Positions 36,099-44,671 of a stretch of DNA of 64,000 bases are shown here, piece by piece (the first letter of the stretch is position 1; each line of letters opens with the position of its first letter). This DNA comes from Bacilli bacterium. GTDB lineage: Bacteria > Bacillota > Bacilli > RF39 > UBA660. The stretch spans positions 1 to 64,000 of the forward strand of contig JAFXSE010000026.1 of the NCBI GenBank assembly GCA_017525855.1, written 5' to 3'. The position numbers and the translations under genes were made by a program. The notes below the pieces were generated by a model. It saw nothing but the letters and a program-made list of their open reading frames with translations, was not told the origin of the DNA and did not search any database.

Positions 36099-37754
36099 AT
36101 GAGTAAAATAAGAATTTTTAGTTTAGGTGGACTAAATGAAAATGGTAAAAATTTATATGTTGTAGAAGTAGATAAAAAAATATTTGTATTTGATGCTGGA
36201 TTAAAATATGACAATGATCATAATTTAGGTATAGATTATATTATTCCTAATTATGATTATTTATTGCAAAATAAAAAAAATATAGTTGGTATATTTTTAA
36301 CTCATGGTCATGAAAGTCACATAGGAGCAGTACCAGATATTTTAAATGCTATACCAGATATTAAGGTATATGGTACAAAACTAACATTAGAAATCTTAAA
36401 AAGAGACATGACAAAGGAAGAAATAGCAAAAGCTAAATTAGTAGAAATAAAGCCACATACAAAGATTAATTTTGGAAAACTTAGTGTCTTTCCAATTAGT
36501 GTAACACATTCAATACCTGATTCAGTGTTATATGTACTATACACAAAAGATGGAGCAATTGTATATACTGGAGACTATGTTTTTGATTCCACGGCAACAG
36601 GGCCATATAAGACTGACATAGGAAAACTCGCATATGTTGGTAAACAAGGAGTACTTTGCCTTCTATCAGAATCTATATATGCTGAAAGAGAGGGACATAC
36701 TAGTCCTAATAACAGAGCTAATTCATTTATTAGAGAAGTTTTGGGAAAAAGTCAAGATAGAATTATAGCAACCGTATTTCCAGCTCATTTCTATCGAATT
36801 CAAGAACTAATTGACGAGTCGGTTAAAACACATAGAAAAATAGTAATTATGGGAAAACAACTACAAGAAATTATTAACTATGCTGCTGAAAATGGTTATA
36901 TTAAATTAAATAAGAATATAGTAGGAGATTTAACTAACTTAAATGATAAAAATGCATTAGTTTTAATATCAGATGCAAAAGAAAAACCATTTGCTAATCT
37001 TGAAAGAATTATAAGAGGCTTTGATAAATATATAAAGATAAAAGAAAATGATACAATTTTTATCACAGAACCTACATATGATGGAATAGAAAAAACAACT
37101 GCTGAATTAATGGATGAAATTGCTATGCTTGGAGCAGATGCTGTAAATTTATCAAGTAAAAAACATCTGCTTCATCATGCATCTGCAGAAGATTTAATGT
37201 TAATGTTAAACTTAATGAATCCAAAATACTACTTTCCTGTAAAAGGTGAATATCGTTATCAACTTGCTAATGCAAAAGTTGCTGAAAAAATTGGTATGAG
37301 CAAAGATAACCTAATATTAAAACAAAATGGAGATGTTGTTGAATTTATTGATGGTAATCTAAATACAAAGTGTTTTGATAAAGTAAAAGTAGACGAAATA
37401 TTAATTGATGGTAACAATGGAGAAGACATAGGAAATTTAGTTTTAAAAGATAGAGAAATGCTAGGCCAAAATGGTATTGTTATTATTAGTTGTACTTTAG
37501 ATAGAATCACTAAGAAAATAGTTGGTGGACCAGAAATTTTAACAAGAGGATTTGTATTCGTTAAAGAAAACCAAGAGTTACTTGAAGAAACAAGAAATCT
37601 TTCTGTAGAAATAATCGAAGAAACAACTAACGAAAGTACTAAAAGAGTAGATTACAGTAAAATAAAAAATGATGTTCGTGAAAAAATAGGACATTTCTTC
37701 TATGAAAAAACAGCATTAAGACCTATGATTATTACAGTTATTCAAGAAGTGTAA
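36099..37754 (+). CDS. ribonuclease J-type protein with altered active-site motifs (J2-like)
   Basis: 551 residues with metallo-beta-lactamase, beta-CASP and C-terminal domains in RNase J order. The start LGGLNENGKN, HSIPDS and GDYVFD are conserved, but HxHxDH reads HGHESH (His69, His71, Ser73, His74: the metal-ligand Asp is Ser), LLSDSTNAE is LLSESIYAE, SNxHR is AHFYR, and GSQGEP is DAKEKP. This fits a low-activity or scaffolding paralogue such as RNase J2, which pairs with J1 in other Bacilli. A normal J1 should exist elsewhere. Start ATG 36099 behind AAAGGAAG. Confidence 0.8.
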   Translation: MSKIRIFSLGGLNENGKNLYVVEVDKKIFVFDAGLKYDNDHNLGIDYIIPNYDYLLQNKKNIVGIFLTHGHESHIGAVPDILNAIPDIKVYGTKLTLEILKRDMTKEEIAKAKLVEIKPHTKINFGKLSVFPISVTHSIPDSVLYVLYTKDGAIVYTGDYVFDSTATGPYKTDIGKLAYVGKQGVLCLLSESIYAEREGHTSPNNRANSFIREVLGKSQDRIIATVFPAHFYRIQELIDESVKTHRKIVIMGKQLQEIINYAAENGYIKLNKNIVGDLTNLNDKNALVLISDAKEKPFANLERIIRGFDKYIKIKENDTIFITEPTYDGIEKTTAELMDEIAMLGADAVNLSSKKHLLHHASAEDLMLMLNLMNPKYYFPVKGEYRYQLANAKVAEKIGMSKDNLILKQNGDVVEFIDGNLNTKCFDKVKVDEILIDGNNGEDIGNLVLKDREMLGQNGIVIISCTLDRITKKIVGGPEILTRGFVFVKENQELLEETRNLSVEIIEETTNESTKRVDYSKIKNDVREKIGHFFYEKTALRPMIITVIQEV

Positions 37755-37776
37755 ACTAACATGTTTACACTTTTTA
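37747..37776 (+). terminator. terminator between RNase J and rodA, bidirectional
   Basis: AAGTGTAAAC / GTTTACACTT (37747-37756 with 37763-37772), 10 bp, loop TAACAT. The two genes converge on it. Confidence 0.8.
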
Positions 37777-38904
37777 TGTTTTTAAATACTTAATTTCATT
37801 TTCCTTTGATATATTTAAAATTATTCCAAGCATTATCATATATGAAAGAAGACTTGAACCACCATAACTAATAAAAGGAAGAGTAATACCAGTAATAGGG
37901 AAAATACCAATTGTCATACCAATATTTTGTACTTGTTGAAATATTAAACAACTACTTATTCCAGCTAAAACAAATTTATCACTAAGGTCTATTTTCCTCT
38001 TCATTAGAAGAATTATATAAACATCAAAAAATAAAAGTACCCCAATAAAAGCTAAAGTTAATATAAAACCAAAATTTGAAGAAAAAACTGCAAATATAAA
38101 ATCTGTAGATGCTTCCGGAAAATATATAGGCGTTTTATTAAATCCATATCCAACAACACCACTAGATCCAATTGCAGAAAGAGCATTTTCAAGTTGTAAA
38201 CCAGAGCCACTTTTCCATTCAAAAATTCTATCTAATCTATAGAATAAATTAGTGCCAAATATACTAATAAATTTATCACTATAAAAAAAGTAAAGAACAA
38301 AAACAATGGATACTAATATAACCATGATTATACCAGTTGTGATAAACCATCTAGCCCTAATACCAGATATTAATAACATACTAAAATAAATTACTAAGTA
38401 CATAATAACAGAACCAGTATCAGGTTCTAAAAAAGTAAGAACAGCTGGTATTAAAACTACTATAAAAGTTTTAAAAAGAAAAAATAATTCATCTGTTATA
38501 CTGGGACTTTGATATTTATAATGATAAGACTTTATCATCACACTAAGCTCTAACATAATAGCGATTTTCATAAATTCGCTTGGTTGAAAACTACCAATTC
38601 CAGGAATAATAAACCAACATTTACTGTTATTAATAGGTGGGGCAAAAAACAAAAGAAGTCCCAACAGAATATTACAAACAATATAAAATACATGAACATA
38701 ATTATATAAAAACTTGTTTTTTAAAAAGATAATTATAATAATTAAAAAAATACCAATACCATACCAAATAGCTTGTTTCACAACTAAGTTTCCAAGAGAA
38801 GATGAAGTATAGAGTGATGCGCTTTTTATACTAAGTAAACTAATCATAAAAAATATCAAAAAAGGAATAATTATTTTTAAATCTACTATTTTTTTTCTAT
38901 ACAT
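37774..38904 (-). CDS. rodA: SEDS family peptidoglycan glycosyltransferase RodA/FtsW
   Basis: Polymerises lipid II into glycan strands. 376 residues, about ten transmembrane helices. SEDS motifs: GSFQPSEFMKIA, FLEPDTGSV (catalytic Asp loop), FPEASTDFIFAVFSSNFGF and GITLPFISYGGSSLL. The FQPSE, EPDTG and isolated position favour RodA (elongation) over FtsW, but no mreBCD or class b PBP is adjacent to settle it. Confidence 0.88.
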   Translation of the reverse strand: MYRKKIVDLKIIIPFLIFFMISLLSIKSASLYTSSSLGNLVVKQAIWYGIGIFLIIIIIFLKNKFLYNYVHVFYIVCNILLGLLLFFAPPINNSKCWFIIPGIGSFQPSEFMKIAIMLELSVMIKSYHYKYQSPSITDELFFLFKTFIVVLIPAVLTFLEPDTGSVIMYLVIYFSMLLISGIRARWFITTGIIMVILVSIVFVLYFFYSDKFISIFGTNLFYRLDRIFEWKSGSGLQLENALSAIGSSGVVGYGFNKTPIYFPEASTDFIFAVFSSNFGFILTLAFIGVLLFFDVYIILLMKRKIDLSDKFVLAGISSCLIFQQVQNIGMTIGIFPITGITLPFISYGGSSLLSYMIMLGIILNISKENEIKYLKT

Positions 38905-38981
38905 AATATCACCCTATAATTATTATGTAAAATAAAGTAAATTTTAACCATTAATTACATAAAATTTATTGAGGTGGAAAA

Positions 38982-39278
38982 ATGGCAAAATTACCTAAAA
39001 TATATCATAAAGATATAAACAAAAATATTTCTAATAATAAAGAGTATACTTATATAGAAAAAAAGACTACCCACAGTTTAAAAACTAATGAAACAACAGA
39101 AGAAATAATTAATTCTTTATTTAAAGAAAATGGTTTTATCTTTAATAAACCAATAATAATAAAAACTAAAGATAAAATATATGATACTGCTATCATAAAG
39201 AAAACAGCATCTAAAGTTTATACTTTAACAGAAGATATAATAAATATTAAAGATATAATATCTATAGAAAGAAAATAG
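38982..39278 (+). CDS. small hypothetical protein
   Basis: 98 residues, basic and Lys/Asn/Thr-rich, no transmembrane segment. The N-terminal half is likely disordered; the C-terminal half (PIIIKTKDKIYDTAIIKKTASKVYTLT...IIKDIISIE) alternates strand-like stretches as in a small beta barrel. Start ATG 38982 with GAGGTGG. Not recognised. Divergent from rodA. Confidence 0.5.
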   Translation: MAKLPKIYHKDINKNISNNKEYTYIEKKTTHSLKTNETTEEIINSLFKENGFIFNKPIIIKTKDKIYDTAIIKKTASKVYTLTEDIINIKDIISIERK

Positions 39279-39306
39279 TACTTAATTCTATAATTAAGTA
39301 TTTTTT
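39279..39306 (+). terminator. terminator after the small hypothetical gene
   Basis: TACTTAATT / AATTAAGTA (39279-39287 with 39292-39300), loop CTAT, six T. Confidence 0.8.
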
Positions 39307-39310
39307 AATA

Positions 39311-39334
39311 AAAAAAAGTAGGATATCCTACTTT
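39311..39334 (-). terminator. terminator of the CotY/CotZ-like pair
   Basis: 20-bp palindrome AAAGTAGGATATCCTACTTT (39315-39334), followed on the minus strand by a T run. Confidence 0.7.
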
Positions 39335-39746
39335 AACAAATATCTACATAACTATCAGGTAGACATTTTATAGCACTAACACAATTTAAATTAATAATAA
39401 AGAACTGATTAGTTGCAGCATAATTATTATCACCATTATCAATTAAGATTCGACAAGTACAGCAACAATCATCTATATCTTCACATCTAAAAACAGATGA
39501 AGTTCCAGTAGTACCATTAAAAGTATAATCAATTGTCCATAAAGCACCAGTTTGACAATTATAGAAATTCACAGGTCTTGTATTATAACAAACAAGATTA
39601 GGTGTAGGACCTAAAAAAGGTTTATCACAACCACCTTGATTACAACATTTTGAATCCTTTTTTTGAAGCTTAATAATATTTGTCAAAAGTTCATTTAAGC
39701 AAGAACAATCAATTGTATTAGTAATATCATTATTTTCTCCACACAT
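39333..39746 (-). CDS. CotY/CotZ-like cysteine-rich protein (second of pair)
   Basis: 137 residues, 15 or so Cys. ATG 39746 is chosen because GGAG on the minus strand lies 8 nt upstream; a TTG two codons earlier would be too close. Shares with Bacillus CotY/CotZ the order GP...CYNTRPVNFY, SSVFRCEDIDDCCCTCRIL, FFIINLNCVSAIKCLPD. CotY/CotZ form disulfide-linked two-dimensional lattices of the spore outer coat/crust. No signal peptide. Role here (spore coat or other protein shell) is open; no other sporulation gene is in the window. Last of a two-gene unit. Confidence 0.65.
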   Translation of the reverse strand: MCGENNDITNTIDCSCLNELLTNIIKLQKKDSKCCNQGGCDKPFLGPTPNLVCYNTRPVNFYNCQTGALWTIDYTFNGTTGTSSVFRCEDIDDCCCTCRILIDNGDNNYAATNQFFIINLNCVSAIKCLPDSYVDIC

Positions 39747-39761
39747 ACACAAGTCTCCTTT

Positions 39762-40154
39762 CTAAATACCTTCTAGTGCTAAATCATCTAAACATCTTAA
39801 TACACACATACATTTTAAATTTATTGTAATAAAACTATTAGTTGAAACTATTTCTCCAGTATCAGCTATAGTACGCAAAATTCTACATTTACAACAGCAA
39901 TTATTAACTTTTTCAACACGGAAAACATTACTTGTAAGGGTCTCTCCATCTAAAGTGTAAGTAGTACTGAATAGTTCCCCATTTCGTCCATAAAACTGAA
40001 TAGGTCTAGTATTATAACAAATAGCACTGATATTTGGACCTAAAAAAGGTCTGTCACATCCTTCTTCTGAGCAAAAAGGATTATTTGAGTTGTTTTGTAA
40101 AATCTCAATAACTTTTAATATTTTAGCAAAACAACAACTATCATTATTTACCAT
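39762..40154 (-). CDS. CotY/CotZ-like cysteine-rich protein (first of pair)
   Basis: 130 residues, paralogue of the protein encoded next: both have GCD(K/R)PFLGP, CYNTRP, (S/N)VFR, CCC-x-CRIL and NL(N/K)C. The C-terminal FRVEKVNNCCCKCRIL...INLKCMCVLRCLDD is the closest match in this window to the CotZ consensus (FRxE.V..CCTLRLL, DLxCFCAIxCL). Start ATG 40154 with GAGGTGG on the minus strand. 15 nt separate it from the second gene, so the two are cotranscribed and might co-assemble. Confidence 0.68.
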   Translation of the reverse strand: MVNNDSCCFAKILKVIEILQNNSNNPFCSEEGCDRPFLGPNISAICYNTRPIQFYGRNGELFSTTYTLDGETLTSNVFRVEKVNNCCCKCRILRTIADTGEIVSTNSFITINLKCMCVLRCLDDLALEGI

Positions 40155-40308
40155 ATTTCCACCTCTTTATTCTTTTTCTATAATAGAATATGAATTTGTT
40201 ATTAAATTGTGTAGGTATAAACCTATTAAAATATATGATACAAAAAACGAAATATTTACAAGATTACTAAAGTAATATATAATATAATAGAAAGAAGAGG
40301 AGTTATAA

Positions 40309-40614
40309 ATGGAATATGTTATTATAGCAGCTGTCCTTTTAATAATATTACTTGCAATATTAAAAGCTAATAAAAAAGATGCCAATATAGATTTGAATAA
40401 ACTAGTAGAATATCTTGGTGGAAAAGATAATATTATTAAAACAGAAGTTGAATTGTCTAGATTTAAAGTAACACTTAAAGATATAAGTAAAGCTAATAAA
40501 GCTGGTATTCAAAAACTAGGAGCTAAGGGAATAGTTGAGATTGATAATCAGTTAAAAATAATTCTAGATAGAGATTCAAAACAATTAAAAAAATATATTG
40601 ATGAATTGAAGTAA
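40309..40614 (+). CDS. membrane-anchored PTS EIIB-like domain without active-site Cys
   Basis: 101 residues: one N-terminal transmembrane helix (about 3-20), then a domain with the glucose-type EIIB fold pattern (LVEYLGGKDNIIKTE, FKVTLKDISKANKAGIQKLGAKGIVEIDNQLKIIL). In functional EIIB the segment after the first helix reads Cys-x-T-R-L-R and Cys is phosphorylated; here it is ELSRFKV and the whole protein has no Cys. It therefore cannot be phosphorylated in the usual way. A regulatory or structural role is inference. Start ATG 40309, AGAGGAG upstream. Confidence 0.65.
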   Translation: MEYVIIAAVLLIILLAILKANKKDANIDLNKLVEYLGGKDNIIKTEVELSRFKVTLKDISKANKAGIQKLGAKGIVEIDNQLKIILDRDSKQLKKYIDELK

Positions 40615-40639
40615 AGTAGATAAAACTTTACTTTTTTTA
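40609..40639 (+). terminator. terminator after the EIIB-like gene
   Basis: AAGTAAAG / CTTTACTT (40609-40616 with 40626-40633), 9-nt loop, T run. Confidence 0.75.
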
Positions 40640-40655
40640 TTTTTTGTGTTATAAT
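40627..40655 (+). promoter_or_regulatory. promoter of the alarmone synthetase gene
   Basis: TTTACT (40627-40632), 17 bp spacer, TATAAT (40650-40655) with extended TGT; it overlaps the preceding terminator. The leader of about 60 nt shows nothing I recognise. Confidence 0.5.
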
Positions 40656-40724
40656 ATGATTCCAGTTAAGGGGTATAAGAGTAATATATTAAAAAATATA
40701 AAATATAATTGAAAGGGTGAAATC

Positions 40725-41459
40725 ATGGAAACTACTTCCAGAAATTATTTTGATGATAAAACATTAAGTAACATTATGTTTAAATATGAAGCAACAAGAA
40801 ATACAGTAGTACCATATTTAGAAAACTTAACAAAGGATTTTGAGAGGAAATATGGTACAAGAACAGTAGCGCATTTAGAGTCAAGAATAAAAAAGATAGA
40901 CAGAGTTGCTGAAAAACTAAAAAAGAAAAAACTTGAGATAAATGAAGAAAACGTATATAAGAATATTCATGATATGGTTGGTGTTAGACTAGTATGTCCA
41001 TTTTTACATGACGTTTATGATGTGATTTGTCTAATTAAATCATCAGGATTATTTATTATTAACGAAAAAGACTTTATTACAAACCCAAAAGAAAGTGGTT
41101 ATAGAGGATATCATATGATAGTAGAAATCCCTGTAAAGTTTTCTGACTATACAGAGTATGTAGAAGTTGAAATACAAATAAAAACTTCTCTTATGCATGC
41201 TTGGGATACTGTTCAACACAACGTTTATGAAAAAGAAAGAAGTGGAAAAGAAATAAACGATATAAAATACAAACTACTTCAAGAAATGTCAGAAGAGTTT
41301 ATGGGACATGATATAGATCTTGATCCAACATTTAAAATAGAAAATTTCGATTTAATAAGTACAATGACTAATTATGATGAATTATATATACAATCAACTT
41401 CTAATGCCAAGGAATCAGCATTTCAAAGAGGAAAAATATTAGCTAAAAGACACCATTAA
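40725..41459 (+). CDS. relQ: small alarmone synthetase (RelQ/YjbM type)
   Basis: Transfers pyrophosphate from ATP to GTP/GDP, making (p)ppGpp. 244 residues with only the synthetase domain: RIKKIDRVAEKL, NIHDMVGVRLVC, ESGYRGYHMIVEIP (GYRG, substrate binding), EVEIQIKTSLMHAWDTVQHNVYEK (catalytic Glu in EIQI). No HD hydrolase, TGS or ACT domains. The extra C-terminal 45 residues are slightly longer than in B. subtilis RelQ. Start ATG 40725 with AAAGGGTG. Confidence 0.88.
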   Translation: METTSRNYFDDKTLSNIMFKYEATRNTVVPYLENLTKDFERKYGTRTVAHLESRIKKIDRVAEKLKKKKLEINEENVYKNIHDMVGVRLVCPFLHDVYDVICLIKSSGLFIINEKDFITNPKESGYRGYHMIVEIPVKFSDYTEYVEVEIQIKTSLMHAWDTVQHNVYEKERSGKEINDIKYKLLQEMSEEFMGHDIDLDPTFKIENFDLISTMTNYDELYIQSTSNAKESAFQRGKILAKRHH

Positions 41460-41471
41460 ATGTCTTTTTTT
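41445..41471 (+). terminator. terminator after relQ
   Basis: AAAAGACA (41445-41452) with TGTCTTTT (41461-41468), 8-nt loop containing the stop codon, T run. Confidence 0.75.
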
Positions 41472-41524
41472 CTTGACTAAGAAAATTTTAAATTATATAT
41501 TAAACATGTTAATGAGGTGAAGAT

Positions 41525-42658
41525 ATGATTTATTTAGATTATAGTGCAACTACTCCAGTAAAAGAAGAAGTATTAGATACATATGTAAAAGTATCACATA
41601 GATACATTGGAAACCCAAATTCTCTACATAAATTAGGAACAGAAGCGAAAAAAATAATTGATGAAGCAACACTACAAATTAAAAATGTGTTAAAAACAGA
41701 TAAGGAAGTAATATATACAAGCGGAGCAAGTGAAGCTAATAACTTAGCCATATTTGGAATATCTAAAAAATATAAAAACAGAGGTAATCATATTATTACA
41801 ACTCATTTAGAACATTCATCAGTAACAGAAGCCTTAAAAAATCTAGAAAAAGATGGTTACAAAATAAGTTATGCACCAATCACAAAAACAGGACAAATTA
41901 ATTTAGAGAAATTTGAAAAACTAATTACAGAAAAAACTATTTTAGTGTCAATTTGTGCAGTAAATAGTGAAACAGGTGTTGAACAAGATTTAGATGCTAT
42001 AGGAAAAATTATAAAAAAATATCCAAAAGTAATTTTCCATAGCGATGTAACACAGATAATAGGTAAAAAAAGAGTTAATTTTGATAATGTTGATTTAATA
42101 AGTATGTCTAGTCAAAAATTTTATGGTATGAAAGGAATAGGATGCTTACTAAAAAATAAAAATATAGAATTAGAGCCCATTATTTATGGGGGAAAATCAA
42201 CAACAGTTTATAGAAGTGGAACCCCAGCAACTCCATTAATTATAAGTTTATCCAAAGCCTTACGTCTTGCATATACTAATATTGATGAAGAATATAACTA
42301 TGTAAAAGAATTAAGTGATTATACAAAAGAAAAACTGAATAATATAGACACCGTTACAATTAACAGTACTACTAAGTCAATACCACATATTATAAATATA
42401 AGCACAGAAAGAATAAAGCCAGAAACATTACTACACGCTTTAGAAGAAGAAGACATTTATATATCAACAAAAACTGCATGTAGTAAAACAGATAATTTAA
42501 GTGAAAGTGTATTTGAATTAACAAAAGATAAACAAAAAGCAAGTCATAGTTTAAGAATAAGTCTATCATACTTAACAACAAAAGAAGAAATAGATAAATT
42601 TATCAAAGTCTTGAAGGAAAAAATTACTTACTTATTAGAATTAGAAATCAAAAATTAA
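41525..42658 (+). CDS. cysteine desulfurase (NifS/IscS family)
   Basis: PLP enzyme that takes sulfur from cysteine for Fe-S clusters or thio-tRNA. 377 residues. YLDYSATTPV start, TSGASEANNLAI, HLEHSSV, HSDVTQ (PLP Asp), SSQKFYGMKGIG with PLP Lys198, RSGT, and active Cys319 in TKTACSK. The usual His before Lys (SxHK) is Gln here. IscU or thiI partners are not adjacent; the ferredoxin at 47 kb is a possible client. Start ATG 41525, GAGGTGA upstream. Confidence 0.9.
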   Translation: MIYLDYSATTPVKEEVLDTYVKVSHRYIGNPNSLHKLGTEAKKIIDEATLQIKNVLKTDKEVIYTSGASEANNLAIFGISKKYKNRGNHIITTHLEHSSVTEALKNLEKDGYKISYAPITKTGQINLEKFEKLITEKTILVSICAVNSETGVEQDLDAIGKIIKKYPKVIFHSDVTQIIGKKRVNFDNVDLISMSSQKFYGMKGIGCLLKNKNIELEPIIYGGKSTTVYRSGTPATPLIISLSKALRLAYTNIDEEYNYVKELSDYTKEKLNNIDTVTINSTTKSIPHIINISTERIKPETLLHALEEEDIYISTKTACSKTDNLSESVFELTKDKQKASHSLRISLSYLTTKEEIDKFIKVLKEKITYLLELEIKN

Positions 42659-42663
42659 GATGT

Positions 42664-42691
42664 TTGAAAAAAAATATAAGTATGATATAAT
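42664..42691 (+). promoter_or_regulatory. promoter of the SPFH gene
   Basis: TTGAAA (42664-42669), 16 bp spacer, TATAAT (42686-42691) with extended TGA. It starts six bases after the desulfurase stop. Confidence 0.75.
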
Positions 42692-42755
42692 AATATCAGA
42701 ATGTAGGTGAAGTGTTTGTCACGACATTTATTATGATATATCTTAGGAGGATTTT

Positions 42756-43901
42756 ATGGGATTAATAAGAGCACTAGTTAGTGCAACATCAACAGCGCTT
42801 GGGGATCAATTTAAAGAATTTGTAGATTGCCCACAAGTAGACAATAATGTAATTATTCAAAGAGGAACAGTACATCATGGATCAGGAAACCCTGGAGCAC
42901 AAGATGGTATTATTTCAGCAGGAAGTGCTATTGTAGTACCTGAAGGAATGGCAATGATGATCATTGATAATGGTAAAGTTACTGAATTTACTGCAGAACC
43001 TGGAACATTTACATGGGATACAAGTAGTGAGCCAAGTATTTTTACAGGTGGACTAGGAAAAGGTATTTTAAACACATTTAAAACTATTGGAAGTCGTTTC
43101 ACATTTGGTGGTCAAACAGCCAAAGACCAAAGAGTTTACTATGTAAACATTAAAACAATTCCAGGAAACACTTTCGGATCTCAACAACCAGAAACAATTT
43201 TTGATCCAGTATATGGAAGTGTAGAAGTTACTTATAATGGAGAATATGCACTTAAAGTAGATGATCCAATTGTTCTAGTAAATAATTTTGTTGGTGCTAA
43301 TGCAAAAGATACATTAACATTTGATGATATATTTGCTCAGAATGGACAAAACCAATTAAAAGGAAAATTTGCTCAAAAAATAAGTGAAGCAATTTCTGAT
43401 ATTATGACAGTAAATAATGTTTCATTTAATAGAATTCAAAGTTATAAATCACAAGTTACTGAAAAAATGAATGATTTACTTGATACTGAATGGAAAAGTA
43501 AATATGGTATCATTGTAGAAGATGTAACATTAAGAATTAATGCTAGTGAAGAAGCTAGAAAAGTTATTCAAGAAATGGATAGAAATGTTGCTGAAACTAC
43601 TCGTATGGGTCAAGTTTACTCAAACAACTTAACTGGTACAATGGCTGCAGCTGCAGGAGAAGCTATGAAAAATGCTGCCACTAATGAAGCAGGATCTATG
43701 ATGGGATTCATGGGAATGAACATGGCAACTCAAGCAGGAGCTAATATGATTGGAACTGTTGCTAACATTGAACAAAATAAACAACAAGCAGCACCTCAAA
43801 CAGAAGCAAACACTGCAACTGAAAAAAAATACTGCACTAACTGTGGAAGAGAAGTAACTACAAAATTCTGTGGAAACTGCGGTACACAAGTATCTGAATA
43901 A
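42756..43901 (+). CDS. SPFH-domain protein with C-terminal zinc ribbon (YdjI-like)
   Basis: 381 residues. N-terminal part is the SPFH/virion-core-like domain (VPEGMAMMIIDNGKVTEFTAEPGTFTWDT, YVNIKTIPGNTFGS, GSVEVTYNGEYALKVDDP), then a helical stretch, a Met/Ala/Gly-rich segment (about 285-335) and a C-terminal zinc ribbon KYCTNCGREVTTKFCGNCG. This layout matches B. subtilis YdjI, a partner of YdjGH in membrane-stress (PspA-type) localisation. No transmembrane helix, so it probably assembles on the cytoplasmic side. Start ATG 42756 behind TTAGGAGG. Confidence 0.82.
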   Translation: MGLIRALVSATSTALGDQFKEFVDCPQVDNNVIIQRGTVHHGSGNPGAQDGIISAGSAIVVPEGMAMMIIDNGKVTEFTAEPGTFTWDTSSEPSIFTGGLGKGILNTFKTIGSRFTFGGQTAKDQRVYYVNIKTIPGNTFGSQQPETIFDPVYGSVEVTYNGEYALKVDDPIVLVNNFVGANAKDTLTFDDIFAQNGQNQLKGKFAQKISEAISDIMTVNNVSFNRIQSYKSQVTEKMNDLLDTEWKSKYGIIVEDVTLRINASEEARKVIQEMDRNVAETTRMGQVYSNNLTGTMAAAAGEAMKNAATNEAGSMMGFMGMNMATQAGANMIGTVANIEQNKQQAAPQTEANTATEKKYCTNCGREVTTKFCGNCGTQVSE

Positions 43902-43906
43902 TCATT

Positions 43907-43938
43907 AGAAAACTTTAAAAAGTTTTCTTTTTTTTTTC
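43907..43938 (+). terminator. terminator after the SPFH gene
   Basis: AGAAAACTT / AAGTTTTCT (43907-43915 with 43920-43928), loop TAAA, T run. Confidence 0.85.
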
Positions 43939-43972
43939 TTAATGTTATAATAACGATTAAGGACGTGAGAAA

Positions 43973-44671
43973 GTGAAATTAGTAGTAGAAAATTTATCAA
44001 AAAAGTATGGAAAAAAACAAATTTTAAAAGATATTAACTTTACATTTGAAAACAATAAAATATATGGAATAGTTGGAAGAAATGGAGTAGGAAAGACAAC
44101 TTTTTTTCAAATATTAAACAAAGATATTGATTACAATAGTGGTAGTATTAAAATAGATGATAATGATATTAATGATCATAATGTATCATTTGTTCCAGCA
44201 ACTCCTAATGTTCCAGCATTTTTAACAGGAAGAGAGTTCTTGAGTTTCTTCCTAGAAATTAATAAAGATAAAATTAAGAATCTAAAAACAATAGATGAGT
44301 ATTTTGATATGGTTGATATAAAAAAGGAAGATCAATATAAAATAATGAAAGAATACTCAACGGGAATGAAAAATAAAATACAAACACTACTAGGTATCAT
44401 TAGTGAAAAAGAAGTATTATTATTAGATGAACCACTAACATCACTTGATATTGTTGTTCAAGAAGAAATGAAAAACCTATTAAAAAAAGTAAAAAAAGAT
44501 CGTATAACAATAGTTACGACTCATATCTTAGATATAGCAATTGATTTATGTGACGAAATACTAATTTTAAAAGATGAAAAATTTGAATTAATTGAGAAGA
44601 AAGATTTAAATAATAAAAAGTATAAAACAAATATAATAAATGCCCTAAAGGATAATAACAATGATAAATAA
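43973..44671 (+). CDS. ABC transporter ATP-binding protein
   Basis: 232 residues; GTG start at 43973 (another GTG at 43964 stops at once), AAGGA upstream. Walker A GRNGVGKTT, Q-loop area VSFVPATPNVPAF, signature YSTGMKNK (a usual variant of LSGGQ in ABC-2/DrrA-like subunits), Walker B VLLLDEPL, H-loop VTTHIL. It overlaps the permease gene by 11 nt. Drug, peptide or lipid export is plausible; the substrate is unknown. Confidence 0.9.
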   Translation: MKLVVENLSKKYGKKQILKDINFTFENNKIYGIVGRNGVGKTTFFQILNKDIDYNSGSIKIDDNDINDHNVSFVPATPNVPAFLTGREFLSFFLEINKDKIKNLKTIDEYFDMVDIKKEDQYKIMKEYSTGMKNKIQTLLGIISEKEVLLLDEPLTSLDIVVQEEMKNLLKKVKKDRITIVTTHILDIAIDLCDEILILKDEKFELIEKKDLNNKKYKTNIINALKDNNNDK

